From: Hydrogenophaga sp. BPS33
GTDB lineage: Bacteria > Pseudomonadota > Gammaproteobacteria > Burkholderiales > Burkholderiaceae_C
Length of the DNA stretch: 64,000 nt
NCBI RefSeq assembly: GCF_009859475.1
Contig: NZ_CP044549.1
Coordinates: forward strand, 4,712,001-4,776,000
Direction: 5' to 3'
Below, piece by piece: positions 60,159-64,000 of the stretch (position 1 is its first letter; each line of letters opens with the position of its first letter). Made by a program: the position numbers and the translations under genes. The notes below the pieces were generated by a model that was given only the letters and a program-made list of their open reading frames with translations, made no database searches and was not told the DNA's origin.

Positions 60159-61844
60159 ATGATCCTGTACCTCGCCGATCAGATCGAGGCTTTCGAGCAC
60201 GCCGGCTGGTGGCGCGAACGCACGCTGGCCGATGTGTTTTTCGCCCACGCCCAGGCGCATCCCACTCGCCTGGCGATCGTCGACGCGCCGAACCGCGAGG
60301 CCCTGGTGGGCACGGCGCCACGGCGGCTGGACTACGCCACGCTGGCGCGCGAGGTGCGCGAGACCGCCGCGCGCCTCTGGGGTGTGGGTGTGCGGGCCGA
60401 CGATGTGGTGGTGCTGCAGTTGCCCAACATCCTCGAACTGCCAGTGATGTACCTCGCATGCGCCACGCTGGGCGCCATCGCCAGCCCCATGCCCGTGCAA
60501 TACCGCGAACACGAAATGCGCGAGGTGTTCGCGACGCTGGGCGACGCGGTGCGCGCCGTCGTCTCCACCGCCACCTTCAAAGGCGCGCCCCTGGCCGATG
60601 CGTTGTTCGAGACGGCGCGCTCTCTGCGCCCGGGCGTGCCGTTGCTGCACGTGGGCAGCCCGGGCGAGGTGGCGGGTGGCACTGCGCTGGCGCGCCTGCC
60701 GGCCGCGCCGCTGCCGGCCTCGAACGTGGGCGGCAACGATGTCTGCACGCTGTGCTGGACCTCGGGCACCGTGGCCCAGGCCAAGGGCGTGCCGCGCACG
60801 CACAACAACTGGCTGCTCAGCGGCGAAGGCCTGGCCGAAGTGGCCGGCCTGGTCGATGGCGACCGCGTGCTGTGCCCGTTCCCGATGGTCAACATGGGTG
60901 GCATCGCCTCCTCGCTCACCACCTGGCTCACGGTCGCCGGCACGCTGGTGTTGCACCACCCGCTGGACATCGAACTGTGCCTGCGACAGATCCAGGACGA
61001 ACGCGTGAACTTCACCGTGCTCGGCCCCTCGCTGCTCAACAGCGTGCTGCAGGACGAAGCGCTGCTCACGCGCTACGACCTGCGCTCGCTGCGCTGCGTG
61101 TTCTCGGGCTCCGCCCCCCTGTCACCCTGGATGATCGAGCAGTACCAGGCGCGCCTGGGCATCGAGATCGTCAACTCCTTTGGCTGCAGCGAGGGCCTGT
61201 CGATGCACGCCACCGCGCGCGACGTGCCCGACCCGCGCGAGCGCGCCGTGCTGTTCCCCCGCCTCGGCCACGACCCGCGCTGGCAATCGCGCCTGGCGCA
61301 ACGCATGGTCACGCGGCTGGTGGACCCGCTCACCGAGCGCGAGATCACCGAAGCGGGCATTGCGGGCGAGCTGCGCGTGCGCGGACCCAGCGTGTTCTCG
61401 GGCTACTACGGCCGGCCCGACCTGAACGCGACGGCCTTCGACGCACAAGGCTGGTTCCGCACCGGCGACATGTTCGAGATCGCGCCCGACGCGAGTGGTG
61501 CGCTCGCTTACTATCGCTTCGTGGAACGGCTCAAAGATCTGATCATTCGCGGCGGCATCAACATCGCGCCCGCCGAACTCGAGGCACTGATCCTCACGCA
61601 CCCGCAGGTGCGCGACGCGGCGGTGGTGGGCTACCCCGACGCCATCCTGGGCGAGCGCGTGTGTGCCGTGGTGGTGCCCGCGCCCGGTGCGACGCCCGAC
61701 CTGGCCAACCTCCAGCAGCACCTCAGCCACGCCGGCCTGGCCCGCTTCAAATGGCCCGAGCGCGTGGTGCTGCGCGAGGCGCTGCCGCGCAACCCCATGG
61801 GCAAGGTGCTCAAGCGCGAACTGCGCCAGGAGATCGCCTGCTGA
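60159..61844 (+). CDS. AMP-forming acyl-CoA ligase with atypical phosphate loop
   Basis: A 561-residue adenylate-forming enzyme. The phosphate loop reads 'TSGTVAQAKGVPRTH' instead of TSGTTG-PKG, keeping the Lys but losing the central Thr-Gly. Other motifs are normal: 'NSFGCSEGLSMHAT', 'QGWFRTGDMFE', 'ERLKDLIIRGGINIAPAELE' and 'NPMGKVLKREL'. It presumably activates the acid made or imported by the minus arm. ATG 60159 begins the family sequence. Its stop shares one base with the HxlR start. Confidence 0.9.
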   Translation: MILYLADQIEAFEHAGWWRERTLADVFFAHAQAHPTRLAIVDAPNREALVGTAPRRLDYATLAREVRETAARLWGVGVRADDVVVLQLPNILELPVMYLACATLGAIASPMPVQYREHEMREVFATLGDAVRAVVSTATFKGAPLADALFETARSLRPGVPLLHVGSPGEVAGGTALARLPAAPLPASNVGGNDVCTLCWTSGTVAQAKGVPRTHNNWLLSGEGLAEVAGLVDGDRVLCPFPMVNMGGIASSLTTWLTVAGTLVLHHPLDIELCLRQIQDERVNFTVLGPSLLNSVLQDEALLTRYDLRSLRCVFSGSAPLSPWMIEQYQARLGIEIVNSFGCSEGLSMHATARDVPDPRERAVLFPRLGHDPRWQSRLAQRMVTRLVDPLTEREITEAGIAGELRVRGPSVFSGYYGRPDLNATAFDAQGWFRTGDMFEIAPDASGALAYYRFVERLKDLIIRGGINIAPAELEALILTHPQVRDAAVVGYPDAILGERVCAVVVPAPGATPDLANLQQHLSHAGLARFKWPERVVLREALPRNPMGKVLKRELRQEIAC

Positions 61845-62827
61845 TGGTTCCCGCCGGCATCTGCTCCAGCGCCTTCGCGCGCGCCTTCGCCGAACTGGCC
61901 GCCGACCGCTGGGGGTTTCTGGTGATCCTGGGCGCCTTCCGGGGCAACCGCCGCTTCCAGGACTGGGAACGCAGCGCCGGCTTCACGCCCAGCGTGCTCG
62001 CCAACCGCCTGCGCCACATGGTCGAGGTGGGCGTGCTGCGCCAGCGTCCCATCGACGGCAACGGCGACCGCCTGGAATACCGGCTCACCGACAAGGGCCT
62101 GGGCCTGCACGCCTGGGCCTTGGCCGTGTGGCGGTGGGAACGCGATTGGCACGAGATCGCATCCGTTGCCGACGACGGCCGCTTCCCCGTGCTGGTGCAC
62201 CGCAGTTGCGAAGCCGAGACCACGCCGCAATTCGTGTGCGACTGCTGCGCCGCACCGCTCGAACCCGAAGCCGTGCGCTGGCGCGCCGGGCCTGGGCTGG
62301 ACGACCACAACTACCTGGCGGGCCTCACCTCGCGCCGCGCCGAAAGCAGCGCGAGCGATGCGCGCCCGAAGTACGCGGGCGGCGCGTTCGACCTGATCGG
62401 CGACCGCTGGACGCTGGCCCTGACCGTGGCGCTGTTCCAGGGCATCCGCCGCTACGAAGCGCTGCGCACGGAGGTGGGCGTGTCCACCAACATCCTCGCG
62501 CTGCGGCTCAAGCGCATGGTGGAAGACGGACTTATCGCGCGCGAACGGCAAGGCGAACACTCGGAGCGCTTCGAATACACGCTGACCGACAAGGGCCGTG
62601 CGCTCTACCCCGTGGTGCTGGGCCTCACGCAATGGGCCGACCGCTGGCTCAGCGGCAAGGATGGCATTCGTTTTCGCATGCACCACATGGGCTGCGGCGC
62701 GGACTGCCGCACGGAAGTGCGCTGCGACGTGTGCGCACAACCGCTCACGCCACACGATGTGGCGGTGCGCCTGGTCAGCGGCAAAGAACTGGAGCGTGCG
62801 CGCCGACGAAGGAAGAAGAACATCTGA
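61844..62827 (+). CDS. Tandem double-domain HxlR-family regulator
   Basis: A 327-residue protein containing two HxlR winged-helix domains in one chain; typical HxlR proteins are 100-150 residues. Domain 1 covers about 7-105 ('LAADRWGFLVILGAFRG', 'LANRLRHMVEVGVL', 'YRLTDKG') and domain 2 about 177-270 ('LIGDRWTLALTVALFQG', 'LALRLKRMVEDGLI', 'YTLTDKG'). Each is followed by a similar cysteine cluster: 'CDCCAAPLEPEAV' (132-144) and 'CDVCAQPLTPHDV' (294-306), which may bind zinc. The unit looks like an internal duplication that forms a covalent pseudo-dimer. It is coupled to the ligase gene. Confidence 0.9.
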   Translation: MVPAGICSSAFARAFAELAADRWGFLVILGAFRGNRRFQDWERSAGFTPSVLANRLRHMVEVGVLRQRPIDGNGDRLEYRLTDKGLGLHAWALAVWRWERDWHEIASVADDGRFPVLVHRSCEAETTPQFVCDCCAAPLEPEAVRWRAGPGLDDHNYLAGLTSRRAESSASDARPKYAGGAFDLIGDRWTLALTVALFQGIRRYEALRTEVGVSTNILALRLKRMVEDGLIARERQGEHSERFEYTLTDKGRALYPVVLGLTQWADRWLSGKDGIRFRMHHMGCGADCRTEVRCDVCAQPLTPHDVAVRLVSGKELERARRRRKKNI

Positions 62828-62878
62828 AGGCCAGAGCACGAATAGACCGAGACTGCTGCCACGGCGTGCGGACGGTCG

Positions 62879-63649
62879 TCACACTTCAAGCGACAACGCC
62901 CCACACTCAAAGCCCCGCAAAGCCGTCACCAGCACACCACCCAACTCGCGCTGCCGCGCACGCGACATGCGCACATTGCGCGCGGCCACGCTCACGCCGA
63001 CGAAACCCGTGTCGGACAGACGCACCGCGCAGCCCACGCCACGCGCTTCGCCGGTTCGGTGGTCCGACGCCTGCGCATAGCCCAGCGAGCGCGTTTGCGC
63101 CACGCCATCGTGCAGCCACGCCAGCGAAATGCCGGCAGTCCGGTATTCCGCCTGGTGGCGGTCGTAGGTGGTGGCGATGTCATCGTCGGACCAGCGCGCC
63201 AATACGCCCATGCCCACCGCGCTCACGCCCAGCACGCGCCGAATGCCCGGCGCGACGATCAAGGCCTCTTCCGGTTGGTGTGCCTCTTCGCGGTGCAGGC
63301 ACAGCGCATGGTCGCCGCTGCGCACCATGAGGAACACGGTGTCGCCCGACTGCCGCGCCACGTCTTCCATCAAGGGCCGGAAGCGTTGCACCAGGTGTGC
63401 GCTGGCCGAGGGTGCCACACCCAGTTGCATGGCTTCGATGCCCAGGCGGTAGCGCTTGCTGTCGGGCGCGCGGTCCACGAAACCTTCTTCGATCAGGCAC
63501 GCAAGCTGGCGGTGCACGGTGGAGCGGTCCAGGCCACTGAGCACGATCGCGTCCGTCAGGCGCAGCCCTTGGGGATGGTGGCGCGCCACCAGGCGCAACA
63601 GCTCCAAAGCCTTGCCGGCGCTGCGCGCGCCCATCACGCGCCGGGTCAT
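62879..63649 (-). CDS. IclR-family regulator
   Basis: A 256-residue IclR protein. HTH 'SAGKALELLRLVARHHPQGLRLTDAIVLSGLDRSTVHRQLACLIEEGFV' spans about 10-58. The effector domain contains 'LGVSAVGMGVLARWSDDD' and 'GVGCAVRLSDTGFVGVSVAA', the usual pocket strands. Start ATG 63649 (or 63634). It overlaps the end of another IclR gene by 4 bases. Its target is not obvious within the window; the convergent double-HxlR regulon is next to it. Confidence 0.88.
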   Translation of the reverse strand: MTRRVMGARSAGKALELLRLVARHHPQGLRLTDAIVLSGLDRSTVHRQLACLIEEGFVDRAPDSKRYRLGIEAMQLGVAPSASAHLVQRFRPLMEDVARQSGDTVFLMVRSGDHALCLHREEAHQPEEALIVAPGIRRVLGVSAVGMGVLARWSDDDIATTYDRHQAEYRTAGISLAWLHDGVAQTRSLGYAQASDHRTGEARGVGCAVRLSDTGFVGVSVAARNVRMSRARQRELGGVLVTALRGFECGALSLEV

Positions 63650-64000
63650 TCCTTGCGCTCCCCGGGCCAGGCGTGCGGCCCCAGTTCGTGCGCCAGCAGC
63701 GTGCCGAGTTCGTGGCGGCGCTCTGGCGGCATGCGCGCGTCCAGGGCCACGATGCTCATGCCGACCAGGCTGTTGGCCGAGAGGTGAACCGCGCCGCCGA
63801 CGCCGCGCAACAAGGTCTGGCGGTGGTCCTGCCGGTCGGCAAAGCCCGCGCTGCGCGCCTGCCGCCACGCCTTGTGCAGCACGCCGAACGGCATGGCCAC
63901 GCGTTCGTATGCGGTCAACTGGCGTTGGTGCGACGCGGCCAACTCGGCCTCTTCCAGCTGCGCCAGCATCGCCAGGCCCGCAAGGCTGCGCCCCAGCAGC
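63646..64000 (-). CDS. IclR-family regulator, C-terminal part (cut by window edge)
   Basis: The last 117 residues of a second IclR-type protein, open to the window edge at 64000. 'LLGRSLAGLAMLAQL' aligns with the effector-domain 'GAS-GKA-LA' region, 'VLHKAWRQARSAGFADRQDHRQTLLRGVGGAVHLSANSLVGMSIVALDARM' with the C-terminal pocket strands, and 'RRHELGTLLAHEL' with the terminal helix. The DNA-binding domain lies outside the window. It is translationally coupled to the downstream iclR by a 4-base overlap. Confidence 0.78.
   Translation of the reverse strand, partial: LLGRSLAGLAMLAQLEEAELAASHQRQLTAYERVAMPFGVLHKAWRQARSAGFADRQDHRQTLLRGVGGAVHLSANSLVGMSIVALDARMPPERRHELGTLLAHELGPHAWPGERKE

Noticed and set aside
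9962..64000. Steroid-degradation cluster suggested by the thiolase-DUF35 pair
   Set aside because: No steroid-ring enzymes, KshAB, HsaC or related genes occur nearby; the pair alone does not define a steroid pathway.

Overview
This window reads as chromosomal DNA of a GC-rich beta-proteobacterium, most likely of the Comamonadaceae (Hydrogenophaga/Variovorax/Acidovorax-like). The assignment rests on three things: very high GC coding with strong third-position bias, several Bug/TctC-type solute receptors (a hallmark expansion of Burkholderiales), and an LPS block in which a Kdo transferase is joined to a Kdo kinase. No transposase, integrase, CRISPR array, rRNA or tRNA was recognised. Gene packing is dense, with many 4-base stop/start overlaps, and no gene-free stretch exceeds 300 bases.

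Layout, left to right. 0-2.4 kb: the edge of msrA, then a LysR regulator divergent from glutaryl-CoA dehydrogenase. 2.4-10.4 kb: a second LysR divergent from a six-gene acyl-CoA module (quinone oxidoreductase, Bug receptor, TPP enzyme, acyl-CoA ligase, thiolase-like protein, DUF35 protein). 10.4-12.2 kb: XRE regulator, APH(6)-like kinase, phasin-like protein. 12.3-19.8 kb: TetR-controlled RND efflux system (adaptor, pump, TolC channel) with a PIMT-like methyltransferase and a rhodanese between pump and channel. 19.9-25.0 kb: LPS core assembly, including the WaaA-KdkA fusion and an O-antigen ligase.

25.0-32.0 kb: a seven-gene minus-strand operon under a divergent IclR regulator. It encodes an ABC importer, a 2,5-dihydroxypyridine dioxygenase (NicX) homologue, an alpha/beta hydrolase resembling N-formylmaleamate deformylase (NicD), and a RidA protein. 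It looks like an uptake and ring-opening module for an N-heterocycle. 32.0-34.2 kb: MarR plus TctB/TctA. 34.2-37.4 kb: two glycosyltransferases and phosphomannomutase/phosphoglucomutase. 37.5-40.6 kb: Ada-AlkA, Ogt and an EamA exporter. 40.6-45.4 kb: LysR, Bug receptor, iron alcohol dehydrogenase, aldehyde dehydrogenase. 45.4-46.0 kb: a secreted protein of unknown role.

46.1-55.1 kb: a divergent regulon built around a GntR regulator. The minus arm has a TRAP transporter, NIPSNAP protein, Fe(II)/2-oxoglutarate oxygenase and cupin. The plus arm has an Asp/Glu-racemase-fold protein, GntR, an isochorismatase-type amidohydrolase, a CoA-transferase and an HMG-CoA-lyase-like aldolase. Two ATTGT-N2-ACAAT palindromes sit in the shared promoter region. 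55.1-62.8 kb: a second divergent regulon. The minus arm has a molybdopterin oxidoreductase, Bug receptor, two SnoaL-like proteins and a ferredoxin-NADP reductase. The plus arm has an acyl-CoA ligase and a tandem-duplicated HxlR regulator. Two copies of a 16-bp site lie in oppositely oriented positions in the promoter gap. The window ends in two adjacent IclR-family regulators, the second cut by the edge.

Overall this is an accessory catabolic region of modular import + CoA-activation + cleavage operons, each beside its own regulator, interleaved with envelope-biogenesis genes. The least explained parts are the NicX/NicD-like operon, the GntR regulon, and the molybdenum-enzyme/double-HxlR regulon.
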